64,000 nucleotides of DNA, taken from positions 1,116,001 to 1,180,000 of the forward strand of contig NZ_RQHT01000014.1 of assembly GCF_004770905.1 (NCBI RefSeq). Direction: 5' to 3'. Position numbers and translations under genes: made by a program. The DNA comes from Leptospira bandrabouensis. GTDB lineage: Bacteria; Spirochaetota; Leptospiria; Leptospirales; Leptospiraceae. Shown here piece by piece: positions 27,194 to 36,551 of the stretch. Each line of letters begins with the position of its first letter. Position 1 is the stretch's first letter. Below the pieces are notes generated by a model. That model was not told the DNA's origin, did not search any database, and saw nothing but the letters and a program-made list of their open reading frames with translations.

Positions 27194-28318
27194 ATGATCA
27201 ATCGCGTTAAAATTCATTTCGACCAAGAAAGAGATTACGTTCCTTTAGAAGCCGTACGTACTTTGCCCGAGTTTTTCAAACAGATGATGGGTGGAAATGG
27301 ATTGTTTTTAAAAGGATACGACACTCCGATTCGAGTGAAGTTTAAAGGGGAAAGACCTGATGGTGCTCATATTTGGGAACTCGAAACCATTCCCGAACTA
27401 ATTGAAACGATTTTTACGGTCCAGGCAACACCTAGTTTTCACGTAGAAGTGGATTATGAATTGATCAACCAAAAGGATAACTTACTTCTTGGTAAAATTA
27501 TTGATCGTAGACAAACTTATACAACAAGACAAGATCCTAGAAATGAAAAGGTTCGAGGCAATGTAGTTGCTTCTAATTTTTTGGTCGCAAAAACGAATAT
27601 CGACTTTTCCAAGCTAACGGGAGTGAGTTCACAGGTTATTTTATCTGATATTCAAAGAACTGTCCTTCGCGATTTCCCGCAATCTAAAGTAGTTTTTCTT
27701 TCGGTATCCATCCATAGCGATGAAATCGATTTGATGAAAGAACATAAAAAACCTATCTTTATTTTGGATACGGAAACTTTTGTTTCCTTTCCTTCAGAAG
27801 ATGTATTTGATCCTAAAAAAACTTTTGAAGATGAGTTTTTGTTGGATGATAAAATTCAAGAATATAAAAAGAAAAAAATTGGTTCTTTTATCTATTATCC
27901 TTTGTTCATTCAAATGAAAGACATGCATTTCTTTGCATATCTCTCTCTTGAAACAGAGAGAACTGGGATTCCAGAAGTGGTTTTAGATCTCTTTAAAGAG
28001 GTTGAACGTACGTTTCAGGAAAGAATCATGGATTCAAATACCCATATTCTTGAAATCAGACAAAACGTACTAAACGTTTCCCGAGGTGGAGTTGCCTTGG
28101 AAGTTAACGATATGGAAATTATCAAAGCATTGAAAGTGAAACCTACATTTACTTTAGATATCAATTTCAAATTGCAGGCACCGATTCGAATGGCAGTAGA
28201 ATTACGTCATTTAGAAGAGGTGAATGATTATTTTAGATTGGGTGGAAGAATCACAGGTGTCAGCGGCGATAAAAAAGCCAAAGAGATTTACCATAGTCTT
28301 ATTGAATTTTTCGGCTGA
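27194..28318 (+). CDS. DUF1577-type protein with split PilZ-like motifs
   Basis: A 374-residue soluble protein, probably of the DUF1577 family known mainly from Leptospira (assignment by memory of length and architecture). It contains a PilZ-type RxxxR motif (RQDPR, residues 112-116) and a D/NxSxxG motif (NVSRGG, 294-299), the two halves of the c-di-GMP-binding signature, but about 180 residues apart. The intervening segment (about 125-280; KIGSFIYYPLFIQ, FAYLSLETE) looks like a GAF-type fold. The C-terminal strands (RMAVELRHLEEVNDYFRLGGRITG) fit a PilZ barrel. A paralogous layout occurs at 42794-43966. A c-di-GMP receptor role is inferred. It lies one base downstream of the OmpA gene. Confidence 0.8.
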   Translation: MINRVKIHFDQERDYVPLEAVRTLPEFFKQMMGGNGLFLKGYDTPIRVKFKGERPDGAHIWELETIPELIETIFTVQATPSFHVEVDYELINQKDNLLLGKIIDRRQTYTTRQDPRNEKVRGNVVASNFLVAKTNIDFSKLTGVSSQVILSDIQRTVLRDFPQSKVVFLSVSIHSDEIDLMKEHKKPIFILDTETFVSFPSEDVFDPKKTFEDEFLLDDKIQEYKKKKIGSFIYYPLFIQMKDMHFFAYLSLETERTGIPEVVLDLFKEVERTFQERIMDSNTHILEIRQNVLNVSRGGVALEVNDMEIIKALKVKPTFTLDINFKLQAPIRMAVELRHLEEVNDYFRLGGRITGVSGDKKAKEIYHSLIEFFG

Positions 28319-28351
28319 TCTTACTTAGGTTCAGGTTCCAGGGGCCATATA

Positions 28352-29665
28352 TTGAAAGAGCAAAAACTAACAACAGAAAACTATAAGGGCACTAGGGATT
28401 TTTATCCTGAAGATATGCGCCTTCGCAATTATTTATTTTCCGTGATGAAAGACGTCGTCAGATCCTACGGATATGAAGAATACGATGGTCCAATGGTGGA
28501 ATCTTTGGATCTCTATCGGGCCAAAACTGGGGAAGAAATTGTAGGAAAACAAATTTATAATTTCATTGATAAGGGCGACCGCGAAGTTGCAATTCGACCT
28601 GAAATGACACCAACAGTTGCAAGGATGGTGGCAAAAAAACTGAGAGACCTTCCACGCCCCATTCGTTGGTTTTCAATCCCAAATCTTTGGAGATACGAAC
28701 AACCAGGGCATGGCCGACTTCGTGAACATTGGCAATTAAATGTAGATATGTTTGGCGTAACGAGTCAAAGAGCAGAGTTAGAAATTTTATCTTTGGCTTG
28801 TGATATTCTTTTTGCATTTGGTGCTCCACGGAACAGTTTTAAAGTAACAATTTCTCATAGGTCACTTCTCGATGAATTTTTGTTAGACGGTCTAAAGGTA
28901 AGCCCTAATCAAGCCCATGAAGTATCTAAAATTTTAGACAAAAAAAATAAAATTACAGAAGAGGAATATACGACCCTCGTTTCCAAAACCATTGCTAATG
29001 ATCCAACGGCCGTTTCAAAAATAAATTTGTTTCTTGCGGCAACTGCAGATTCACTTGATCAAATTCCTGGAATCAAAGAAGAAACAAGAAAAACAATTCA
29101 AACTTTGTTTGGAGATTTAAAAACAATTGGATTAGACGATATTGTGTTTTTTGATCCTTCCGTAGTAAGAGGATTTGATTATTATACTGGTTTTATATTT
29201 GAAATTTTTGATACATCTCCACAAAACAAACGTTCGTTATATGGTGGTGGGAGATACGATAATTTGATCGGCCTTTTTTCCAATGAAGAACTTTCTGGAA
29301 TTGGATTTGGGCTCGGTGATGTAACCCTACAGAATTTTTTAACCGCACATAATTTGTTACCAAAATTTGCTAATGATGCAACGGTTTACATTCCTCTTTT
29401 GGATGAGTCTTCTTTTTCTGAGAATCATAACTTTGCAAAAGAGTTAAGAAAAGAAAAGATTGCCACCGAGGTTTCTTTAGTTTCTCAAAAAATGGGAAAA
29501 CAACTTTCCTATGCAGAAAAAAAAGGATACCGTTGGATATTACTCCGTGGTGAAGACGAAATTAAAGCGGGTACTGTGACTTTAAAAGATATGGCCACTA
29601 GGAACCAATGGACTTTTTCATTTTCGGAAGCACTTCATAAGATCAAAGAAGAGCTTTCTAAATGA
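28352..29665 (+). CDS. hisS: Histidyl-tRNA synthetase
   Basis: A 437-residue class II aminoacyl-tRNA synthetase starting at TTG (28352-28354) with AGGGG upstream. Class II motif 1 precedes PEMTPTVARMVA; motif 2 is RPIRWFSIPNLWRYEQPGHGRLREHWQ; the histidine-specific segments are VRGFDYYTGFIFE and YGGGRYDNLIG, and motif 3 is GIGFGLGDV. The C-terminal anticodon-binding domain begins near residue 335 (DATVYIPLLDE). It charges tRNA-His in the cytoplasm. Its stop overlaps the start of the PAP2 gene (29662-29665), so it heads a three-gene operon with lipid enzymes. Confidence 0.96.
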   Translation: MKEQKLTTENYKGTRDFYPEDMRLRNYLFSVMKDVVRSYGYEEYDGPMVESLDLYRAKTGEEIVGKQIYNFIDKGDREVAIRPEMTPTVARMVAKKLRDLPRPIRWFSIPNLWRYEQPGHGRLREHWQLNVDMFGVTSQRAELEILSLACDILFAFGAPRNSFKVTISHRSLLDEFLLDGLKVSPNQAHEVSKILDKKNKITEEEYTTLVSKTIANDPTAVSKINLFLAATADSLDQIPGIKEETRKTIQTLFGDLKTIGLDDIVFFDPSVVRGFDYYTGFIFEIFDTSPQNKRSLYGGGRYDNLIGLFSNEELSGIGFGLGDVTLQNFLTAHNLLPKFANDATVYIPLLDESSFSENHNFAKELRKEKIATEVSLVSQKMGKQLSYAEKKGYRWILLRGEDEIKAGTVTLKDMATRNQWTFSFSEALHKIKEELSK

Positions 29666-30195
29666 ATTTGATTTCTTCTATTGACTTAAAGTTTTCGATT
29701 TGGATCCAAAAAAATCTCCACCATCCACGTTTGAGTTGGGTATTGTCTCGGGTCAACCGTGGAGAAATGTTTGCATTGGTATTGTTGCCACTTATGTTTT
29801 TAAGTGATTTATACAAACCAGTTTATTTTAGTTTGCCATTTGTATTGGTTTTTACCTATCTTACGGATCGTTTAGTTTTAGTTTTAAAAAAATACTTCGC
29901 TAGAAAACGTCCACTAGTTAGTGTTATGGGAAAAGTGGATTCAAATCCTGATATGAAACATTCGTTTCCTTCAGCACATAGTGCAAATTCCATTGTGGTA
30001 TCAACTATATTGGTTTTTGCATTTCACGAAACTCCGTATTTCTTTTTCTTTAGTTTGTTTGCTGGTGTTGGTAGGTTAATTACATTACACCATTTTGTGA
30101 GTGATATTGTGGGAGGATGGGTCATTGGTTTTGGAATAGGACTCATTGCAGTTTTAATTCATTATTATTTTTGGACTTATTGTGTAACTTTATGA
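29662..30195 (+). CDS. PAP2-family membrane phosphatase
   Basis: A 177-residue membrane protein with about five helices and the complete PAP2 signature: KX6RP (K76 to R83-P84 in KKYFARKRP), PSAH (103-106; canonical PSGH) and the R-x5-H-x3-D motif (R138, H144, D148 in [12 protein letters not shown]). This active site removes phosphate from lipid phosphates such as phosphatidate, undecaprenyl pyrophosphate or lipid A. The adjacent LpxL-type acyltransferase makes lipid A or a related envelope lipid a reasonable substrate, but that is inference. ATGA overlaps couple it to both hisS upstream and the acyltransferase downstream. Confidence 0.9.
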   Translation: MNLISSIDLKFSIWIQKNLHHPRLSWVLSRVNRGEMFALVLLPLMFLSDLYKPVYFSLPFVLVFTYLTDRLVLVLKKYFARKRPLVSVMGKVDSNPDMKHSFPSAHSANSIVVSTILVFAFHETPYFFFFSLFAGVGRLITLHHFVSDIVGGWVIGFGIGLIAVLIHYYFWTYCVTL

Positions 30196-31097
30196 AACAG
30201 ATTGGATACTTTATTTCATTTTTAATCGTTTATTTGTTTTATTTTCCATTTAAGGTTCTTCCATATAAATGGTGTTTGGCGTATGGAATCTTTTTAACCA
30301 ACCTTATTTATCCCCTTGATAAAAAACACAGAAAGGTTGCTGCTGATAATATTCGATTTGCGTTTCCTACTTATACCGAAGAACAAATTTTAAACTTAGT
30401 AAAGGCTCATTATCGTCATTTGGGTATCCTTCTTGCACATACGCTTTGGGCACCACGGATGACTAAAAAATGGTTAGATGAAAATTTAGTCATCGATGAT
30501 GAGAGTTTAAAAATTGAAGAAGAAACTAAAAAACAAGGAGTCGGAGTGATTTTGATTTCGGGTCACTTTGGTACTTGGGAAATTTTAGTTCAGTTTTTAG
30601 GAATTCGTATGAAGGGTGGAGGGATTTACAAAAAGGTGAGAAATCCTTTTGTGGATCAGTTGCTTCGTCGTATGCGTACTAAAAATGGAGTTGTCCTAGT
30701 TCCCGTTGAAGAATCAACGCAAGTGATTAAACTTCTTAAACAAGGATATTGGATTGGTTTTGGTGCCGATCAAAATGCTGGCAAAGCAGGAATTTTTGTT
30801 CCGTTTATGAACAGACAAGCTTCTACTTTTGTCGGCCCTGCACTTATGGCCTACTTAACTGGCGCTAAAATGTTATATTATTCTGTGTTAGCCGGTGAAA
30901 ATGGGAAGGTAATTGTTCGAGTAAAGGATTTGGGTTTTGTTGATAAAAAACTTTATCCTTCCAAAGACGATGTGATTCGACATTATACAGAACTTTGGAC
31001 GAAAACTTTAGAAGAAGAAGTGAAGTTGTTTCCGGAGCAGTACTTTTGGGTCCACCGTCGATGGAGAACCCAACCGCAAGTCACAGCAAACAAATAG
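30192..31097 (+). CDS. LpxL/HtrB-type lipid A biosynthesis acyltransferase
   Basis: A 301-residue membrane-bound acyltransferase from ATG at 30192, which overlaps the PAP2 stop; a longer frame from 30117 lies inside the PAP2 gene and is rejected. It has an N-terminal hydrophobic anchor ([20 protein letters not shown]) and the HX4(D/E) motif in SGHFGTWE (about 125-130). [25 protein letters not shown] and the VHRRWRT tail are typical of LpxL/LpxM late acyltransferases. It probably adds a secondary acyl chain to lipid A at the inner face of the cytoplasmic membrane. Leptospiral lipid A is unusual, so acyl-donor and position cannot be assigned. Confidence 0.9.
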   Translation: MKQIGYFISFLIVYLFYFPFKVLPYKWCLAYGIFLTNLIYPLDKKHRKVAADNIRFAFPTYTEEQILNLVKAHYRHLGILLAHTLWAPRMTKKWLDENLVIDDESLKIEEETKKQGVGVILISGHFGTWEILVQFLGIRMKGGGIYKKVRNPFVDQLLRRMRTKNGVVLVPVEESTQVIKLLKQGYWIGFGADQNAGKAGIFVPFMNRQASTFVGPALMAYLTGAKMLYYSVLAGENGKVIVRVKDLGFVDKKLYPSKDDVIRHYTELWTKTLEEEVKLFPEQYFWVHRRWRTQPQVTANK

Positions 31098-31100
31098 AAG

Positions 31101-31143
31101 TTGAAAGATTAGAAATCTAAAAAATAAAAGTCTAATCTTTCAA
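31101..31143. terminator. Hairpin terminator between convergent genes
   Basis: TTGAAAGATTAGA (31101-31113) and TCTAATCTTTCAA (31131-31143) form a perfect 13-bp AT-rich stem with a 17-base loop, three bases after the acyltransferase stop. A second hairpin, CTCGGAG (31159-31165)/CTCCGAG (31171-31177) with loop TTATT, contains the stop codon of the convergent pntAA gene. Together they probably separate the two transcription units. Confidence 0.6.
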
Positions 31144-31165
31144 ATGACAATCTCAAATCTCGGAG

Positions 31166-32293
31166 TTATTCTCCGAGAAGTGCAAGTGTTGGTTTGTGAC
31201 GAATGGAACCATTTTCCGCAATCATACATGCATTGATGATTTCGTCTTCTAAGTTGATATTGAACTGTTTTTCTTTGTTCACAAAAAGTTTTAGAAAGTT
31301 CACAATGTTCTTTGCATACATTTTACTTGCATCCATTGGTTGTGTACTTTGAAGATTGGAATTTCCAATGACTGTGATTCCTTTGTAAACAATGGTTTTG
31401 TCATTTTCGGTCACTTCACAGTTTCCACCATTCACAGCTGCCAAGTCCACAATCACAGATCCTTGTCTCATTTTATCTACCATCTCTTTTGTGATTAGTA
31501 GTGGAGCTTTTCTTCCTGGAATGAGGGCTGTTGTGATAATGATATCTGCTTTTTCGGCGTATTTTGCAATGGCTTCTTTTTGACGGCGTTGGTAATCTTC
31601 TGATTGTTCTACCGCATAACCACCAGTATTCGATGCATCAGCGGCACCCTCTACTTCGACAAATTTTGCACCAAGTGACATACACTGTTCTTTTACTTCA
31701 GGTCTAGTGTCAAAAACATCAACCACGGCTCCAAGTCGGCGAGAGGTTGCAATGGCTTGAAGACCAGCTACACCTGCGCCAAGAATCAGAACTCTTGCTG
31801 GAGTGATGGTTCCCGCCGCAGTAGTTAACATTGGGAAAAATCGGCTATAATTGGAAGCGGCAAGTAACACTGCTTTGTATCCAGAAACAGTTGCTTGGCT
31901 ACTAAGAACGTCCATGGACTGCGCACGAGTGATTCGAGGGATGGTGTCCATAGAGAAAATCTTAAAAGATGCATTGGCAATTTCTTTTACTTTTTTGGGG
32001 AAAGCAAGAGGAGATAGTGTTGCAATATAGATTTTGTCTTTGCCAATCTTTTTTGCACTCGCTTCGTCCAAAGCATGTATGGACACAACAATGTCGGAAC
32101 CAGAAAGAATAGCGTCTCTTGATTCTACTGTTGCCCCTGATTCTTTATAATCTGAATCAGAAAAAAATGCATTGTCCCCAGCAGTTGTTTCAATGGAAAC
32201 AGTGAAACCTAGTTTTTTTAATGGGTCTATTACGTCGGGAGTGATAGCCACTCTGTTTTCATAAGATGGTTCTTTGATTACGCCTATTTTCAT
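31166..32293 (-). CDS. pntAA: NAD(P) transhydrogenase alpha subunit, domain I (PntAA)
   Basis: A 375-residue soluble NAD(H)-binding subunit of proton-translocating transhydrogenase. It starts MKIGVIKEPSYENRVAITPD, the common AlaDH/PntA signature. The RAQSMDVLSSQ loop (123-133) is characteristic of PntA rather than alanine dehydrogenase. The Rossmann loop LGAGVAGLQA is at 171-180 and the SedYQRRQKE-type mobile loop follows. The membrane domains (PntAB, PntB) are separate genes in species with a split alpha subunit, but neither occurs next to it. It lies one base after the UDP-glucuronate decarboxylase stop. Alone it should bind NADH but not translocate protons. Confidence 0.88.
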   Translation of the reverse strand: MKIGVIKEPSYENRVAITPDVIDPLKKLGFTVSIETTAGDNAFFSDSDYKESGATVESRDAILSGSDIVVSIHALDEASAKKIGKDKIYIATLSPLAFPKKVKEIANASFKIFSMDTIPRITRAQSMDVLSSQATVSGYKAVLLAASNYSRFFPMLTTAAGTITPARVLILGAGVAGLQAIATSRRLGAVVDVFDTRPEVKEQCMSLGAKFVEVEGAADASNTGGYAVEQSEDYQRRQKEAIAKYAEKADIIITTALIPGRKAPLLITKEMVDKMRQGSVIVDLAAVNGGNCEVTENDKTIVYKGITVIGNSNLQSTQPMDASKMYAKNIVNFLKLFVNKEKQFNINLEDEIINACMIAENGSIRHKPTLALLGE

Positions 32294-32294
32294 T

Positions 32295-33227
32295 TTATAC
32301 TCTTTTGCTAAAATATTCGATGGTTTTTTTTACGCCTTCCACTAATGGGACGGTCGTTGAATAATTCAATTTCTCTTTCGCCAAACTGAGGTTTGGTTTT
32401 CTTCTGGTCGGATCATCTTGTGGGAGCGGAAGATAAATAATTTTGGATTTACTTCCTGTCTCTTTGATTACGAGTTCAGCTAATTCCTTAACTGTAAATT
32501 CGCCATCATTACCTAAGTTTACAGGTCCAACGAAACCATCCGTATTCATCATAGAAATGATTCCACGCACTAAATCATCTACGTAACAGAAGGAACGTGT
32601 TTGGCTTCCGTCACCATAAATGGTAATGTTTTCTCCACGTAACGCTTGTACGATGAAATTGCTTACTACACGACCATCATCTGGGATCATTCTTGGACCA
32701 TACGTATTAAAAATACGAATTACTCGAATGTCTACCCCGTGTTGGCGGTGATAATCGAAACACAATGTTTCTGCTACTCGTTTTCCTTCATCATAACAAC
32801 TACGAATTCCAATTGTGTTCACATTTCCCCAATATGATTCCGTTTGAGGATGTTCTAGTGGATTTCCGTAAACTTCGGAAGTACTAGCTTGTAGGATTCT
32901 TGCTTTCACTCTTTTTGCAAGACCAAGCATGTTCATCATCCCCAAAACATTCGTTTTGGTAGTTTTGATGGGATTACTTTGGTAATGAACTGGAGATGCA
33001 GGACAAGCCATATTATAAATCTCATCCACTTCCAATTTGATTGGATCCGTAATGTCGTGGCGGATCAGTTCGAAATTTGGATTCCCGAGAAGATGAGTCA
33101 GGTTTTCTTTTCGTCCGGTATGGAAATTGTCCAATACGATGATTTGGTTCCCAGCGTTCAAAAGAGTTTCTGCTAGATGGGATCCGATGAATCCGGCTCC
33201 ACCTGTGATAAGGATTCTTTTTGCCAT
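32295..33227 (-). CDS. UDP-glucuronate decarboxylase (UDP-xylose synthase)-like
   Basis: A 310-residue extended SDR with the UXS signature. GGAGFIGSH is at 9-17, [10 protein letters not shown] at about 74-83 (characteristic of UDP-glucuronate decarboxylases), the catalytic Y145 and K149 are in SCYDEGKR, and [10 protein letters not shown] and [13 protein letters not shown] follow. It would oxidise and decarboxylate UDP-glucuronate to UDP-xylose using bound NAD, giving a pentose donor for surface polysaccharide or LPS. It lacks the N-terminal membrane stem of eukaryotic enzymes. The pntAA gene follows by one base. The neighbouring polysaccharide genes are far away, so the acceptor is unknown. 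Confidence 0.88.
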   Translation of the reverse strand: MAKRILITGGAGFIGSHLAETLLNAGNQIIVLDNFHTGRKENLTHLLGNPNFELIRHDITDPIKLEVDEIYNMACPASPVHYQSNPIKTTKTNVLGMMNMLGLAKRVKARILQASTSEVYGNPLEHPQTESYWGNVNTIGIRSCYDEGKRVAETLCFDYHRQHGVDIRVIRIFNTYGPRMIPDDGRVVSNFIVQALRGENITIYGDGSQTRSFCYVDDLVRGIISMMNTDGFVGPVNLGNDGEFTVKELAELVIKETGSKSKIIYLPLPQDDPTRRKPNLSLAKEKLNYSTTVPLVEGVKKTIEYFSKRV

Positions 33228-33284
33228 TGAGATTCTATATTTAGGAAGTCTGTGTCCTCGGCAAATGAAAATTTGTGAGAAGGC

Positions 33285-34166
33285 CTAAGGACTGTTGTCT
33301 TTGGGAGGGAAGTCCTGGAACAAATTGGGGGGTAAAACGATTCCGCTTTCGGGGTCGACACCTCGTTTTTCCAACCAAAGTTTTGCCTCCGGAGAAAGAT
33401 CCCCAGGAAAACGTTCGAAACTCTCTTCCATACTAGGAATATCATGGGTTTCTTCGTGGCTGAGGGAACTTCGTAGGGACATAAAAATGATACCGACACT
33501 GAGAAGAGACCATAGGGTTGCAATCATGTAACCAAGCACCACAACTACGGTCGGAACTTCCTCGTTTTGTAGATCTTCCGGCCCAAGTCCAGCCATCCAG
33601 AAGGCAAGGATCCCCGCATCGGTTTCCGTCAATCGTTCTGCAAAATCAGAGAGGTCATACAAAGAATATAAAGAGATACTTGTACCTAAAAAAACTAAAG
33701 ATAAAATCGAAATAGTTTCGCCTAACATTCCTGCTACGAGAATTCCTACTCCCCAAAAAATTCCTGTGAGGTAAGCAAGTTCACCTAATTTGGAATACAA
33801 AACGCTAACTGAGATTAAAAATAATCCTAACAAAATCATTGTTTGGCGAGCATGGCGACCTTGGAAACCTAAACGTAGCAAAAAGGCACCGACGAGGGAG
33901 GATCCAATGTAACCGGCAGAAACTACTAAAATAAAAGAACCACGAAAAGATGCAGGAACTGCAATGGTTTCTCCACCTTCGTTTCCATGAAGTGCGATTC
34001 CTTTGACCACTCCACCGCTAAAGAGTGCGGCTGTGGCATGACAGATTTCATGGATGAGTACAACAAATTCTTTGAGATAAGAAGTGAATTGGTGGTCCCA
34101 AAACGCAACTAAGCTCAGAATCAAAGAAAGAAAAATGACAAATTTGACTGGTTTTTCTGCCATCAT
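33285..34166 (-). CDS. M50B-type membrane metallopeptidase
   Basis: A 293-residue membrane protein with about six helices. The zinc-binding HEICHA motif (HExxH) lies in the first third, after KEFVVLIHE, followed by ALFSGGVVKGIALH, the layout of Peptidase_M50B (the SpoIVFB/site-2-like group) where a later Asp completes the site. The last 60 residues are a soluble charged tail ending FPPKDNSP. Two ATGs are adjacent (34164-34166 and 34161-34163); either could start translation. M50B proteins are often intramembrane proteases, but catalysis is not demonstrated for this subgroup. It lies 15 bases downstream of the SpoIIE phosphatase gene. Confidence 0.8.
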   Translation of the reverse strand: MMAEKPVKFVIFLSLILSLVAFWDHQFTSYLKEFVVLIHEICHATAALFSGGVVKGIALHGNEGGETIAVPASFRGSFILVVSAGYIGSSLVGAFLLRLGFQGRHARQTMILLGLFLISVSVLYSKLGELAYLTGIFWGVGILVAGMLGETISILSLVFLGTSISLYSLYDLSDFAERLTETDAGILAFWMAGLGPEDLQNEEVPTVVVVLGYMIATLWSLLSVGIIFMSLRSSLSHEETHDIPSMEESFERFPGDLSPEAKLWLEKRGVDPESGIVLPPNLFQDFPPKDNSP

Positions 34167-34181
34167 CAGTTTCAGTATCGG

Positions 34182-36551
34182 CTAATTGGGGGTAAAAGAA
34201 AGACCAATAAATGTAATATCATCCGATTGTTCTCGGTTCCCGCGAAAATTTGTCATCTTCGCATCAAGAAGTGCTGGGATTTCTTTTACGGTTTTTTCGG
34301 CATTAAAATGCAAAAATTCGATTAAAGTTTCCTCTCCAAAAATCTCATCGCGTTCACTAAAGGCTTCTGTGATTCCATCTGAGTAGAGGAATAATTTAGT
34401 TCCAGGGATTAATTTTAATTCTTGCGCATGGTATTCTGTTTCTAAAATTCCAAGAACTCGTTGCGTTTTGGAATGTAATTTAATTTGGCCATCAGCACGC
34501 ATTTCAATTAACGAAAGATGCCCTGCATTTACATATTTGAAAACATTTTCATTCGAATCGAATACTCCTCCAAGGAGAGTCATAAACTCATTCCCTTTGT
34601 ACCTTGCACGGAAAAACGAATTGATTTCGCGAAATAAACCTTCGAGAGAAGTTCCATTTCTAAGTTGTTCTCTGACAATTCCTTTGATCGCACTGACTAA
34701 AAATCCCGTACCAAGTCCATGTCCAGCAACATCACCTAACAAAACTATCATTTTGGTTTGAGAAATTGGTATGATGTCTAAATAATCTCCCGAAATTCCC
34801 ACAGCAGGTTTAGAAATATAGCCGTAATCGATTCCTTTGACTTCACTAGGTAATATGAGTCTGAGAGTGTTGTCAACAATGGAAGCAGTTTGAATATCCC
34901 TTACGATTTTACGTTTCTGAATTTCATCTTCTAACAAACTATAGTTTTCGAGTAACATACCCGAAATTTTGACAACTTCATTAATAAACTTTAATTCTCC
35001 AATAGAGAAATATTTTTTATCTAATTTCTCTCCAATGAGAATCATCGCTTGGATATTTTTTTTGTTAGTGGATGAGTCATAAGCAGGGAATGCTAACTGA
35101 ACATTTAATCCTTTTAGAAAATTATATAATGTCTCTCTTAGTCCAATTCCATATTCTAAATGTGAAGTTACGGTGACTCGGTCCGTACTTTTGAAATAAT
35201 TCCATATTTCAGATTGAGGCGAAATTCGTACGAAGTTTATATTTTTTAAGTCAGTGCTGGCAAATTGATCACCTGGAATTAATATAATGATATTCGAAAC
35301 ATTCACAGTTTCTTTTACAGTACGATTGATGGTTAGAATTGTTTTTCGCATCGAAAGCGGAGAAGATAATAAACCTGCAATTTTATTGATCCCTTCGCTG
35401 AGTTTTGGGTTTTGTTCAAAAAACCAATAATCAAATAATTCTTTTACTTTGAGTTTGAGTGGAATCAAATATGCAGTAACTAAAAAAAGATAAATGAGGT
35501 TAAATACCCAACGATCTTTTAGATATCGAATAGGAAAAATAAAATCTAAAATGAAAATAGAGCCGATGTAGGTTCCCAAAATGATAGAAACCAAAATCAA
35601 AGTGACAATACTTGGAGTAAAAATGACTAGAGATGGAACAAAGGTGTAACGGTAAGTTCCATAAAAAAAAGAAAGAATAAATAAAAGGTAAGTCGAAATG
35701 AACAAGGATCTATGTACGAAAAACCAAGGGTATCCATCAAAAAAAATAATGCTAATAGGAAGGGCTACGTAAAGGAAAATAGATGAAACTAAAACGACTC
35801 GTTTGAGAAGAGCTTCTTCTTGCGGTTTGGATCTAATAATTTCATAAATATTGGCGATGATATTGATGGAGCCAAATAAAACGGTGATGGCATGAGCTAT
35901 CAGAGCCACTCTTTCGATAAGCACCATATCGTATTTTTCTTGTGATGCGATCATTGCCATAATAAAAGAAATCAATACTTGCGGTAATAACCATTTAGAA
36001 TTGATCTCTTTTCCACGTAGCCTGTAGATCAAATGGTATTGTAAAAAACTGCCGAAATAGAGGGTCAAAATAAAAAGAAAAATAGAATTATTAAAAGTTA
36101 ATACAAAAACGTTCGAAAGAATGATAAGGCCAAAATTAAAAAAGAAACCAAATATCAATGCATCTCTTGTGGAATAATAAAAATAAACAGCAATTGCCAA
36201 ACTAAAAAATGCCAAAAATAAATCAGAAAAAAATACATTCAAAACATCTGTTTTGCGAACTTTCGTAAGTTTAAAATTTTCTTCGTAAATTTCGCCTTTA
36301 TGGTCTTTGATATGTAAAGGAAAGGAGTCTATATTTGAAAAATCGGTAATGGATTCAAATTTTTCTAAATCTTCCTGAACCACTGAATTTCCCCAGTGGG
36401 TCCGGTTTTCTTCGCCAATATTTACAATGAGTCCAGAAGGATAATGGTAAAAGGGAAGTCTTTTTGCGTTATTTTGAAATCCTATAAAAGCAAATAGAAG
36501 GATTAAAAAAAATAAAAGAGATGAAAGTATGGTTATGGCAAGTTCTCTCAT
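34182..36551 (-). CDS. SpoIIE-family phosphatase with multi-pass membrane sensor and GAF-like domain
   Basis: A 789-residue protein. An N-terminal anchor (residues 5-25), an exposed segment (30-105) and about eight further helices (105-365) form the sensor. Residues about 385-540 resemble a GAF domain (NVQLAFPAYDSS, QAMILIGEKLDKKYFS). The PP2C domain starts near 550 (VRDIQTASIVD) and keeps GISGDYLD (587-592) and LLGDVAGHGLGTG (604-616), plus KLFLYSDGITEAF, the metal-binding acidic residues of active SpoIIE enzymes. It should dephosphorylate a phosphoserine/threonine regulatory protein. Its ATG overlaps the stop of the pseudo-phosphatase gene upstream by four bases, so the two are translationally coupled. 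Confidence 0.9.
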   Translation of the reverse strand: MRELAITILSSLLFFLILLFAFIGFQNNAKRLPFYHYPSGLIVNIGEENRTHWGNSVVQEDLEKFESITDFSNIDSFPLHIKDHKGEIYEENFKLTKVRKTDVLNVFFSDLFLAFFSLAIAVYFYYSTRDALIFGFFFNFGLIILSNVFVLTFNNSIFLFILTLYFGSFLQYHLIYRLRGKEINSKWLLPQVLISFIMAMIASQEKYDMVLIERVALIAHAITVLFGSINIIANIYEIIRSKPQEEALLKRVVLVSSIFLYVALPISIIFFDGYPWFFVHRSLFISTYLLFILSFFYGTYRYTFVPSLVIFTPSIVTLILVSIILGTYIGSIFILDFIFPIRYLKDRWVFNLIYLFLVTAYLIPLKLKVKELFDYWFFEQNPKLSEGINKIAGLLSSPLSMRKTILTINRTVKETVNVSNIIILIPGDQFASTDLKNINFVRISPQSEIWNYFKSTDRVTVTSHLEYGIGLRETLYNFLKGLNVQLAFPAYDSSTNKKNIQAMILIGEKLDKKYFSIGELKFINEVVKISGMLLENYSLLEDEIQKRKIVRDIQTASIVDNTLRLILPSEVKGIDYGYISKPAVGISGDYLDIIPISQTKMIVLLGDVAGHGLGTGFLVSAIKGIVREQLRNGTSLEGLFREINSFFRARYKGNEFMTLLGGVFDSNENVFKYVNAGHLSLIEMRADGQIKLHSKTQRVLGILETEYHAQELKLIPGTKLFLYSDGITEAFSERDEIFGEETLIEFLHFNAEKTVKEIPALLDAKMTNFRGNREQSDDITFIGLSFTPN

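Noticed and set aside
27194..28318. Plain PilZ domain
   Set aside because: The two motif halves are too far apart for a simple PilZ domain, so I describe it as split.
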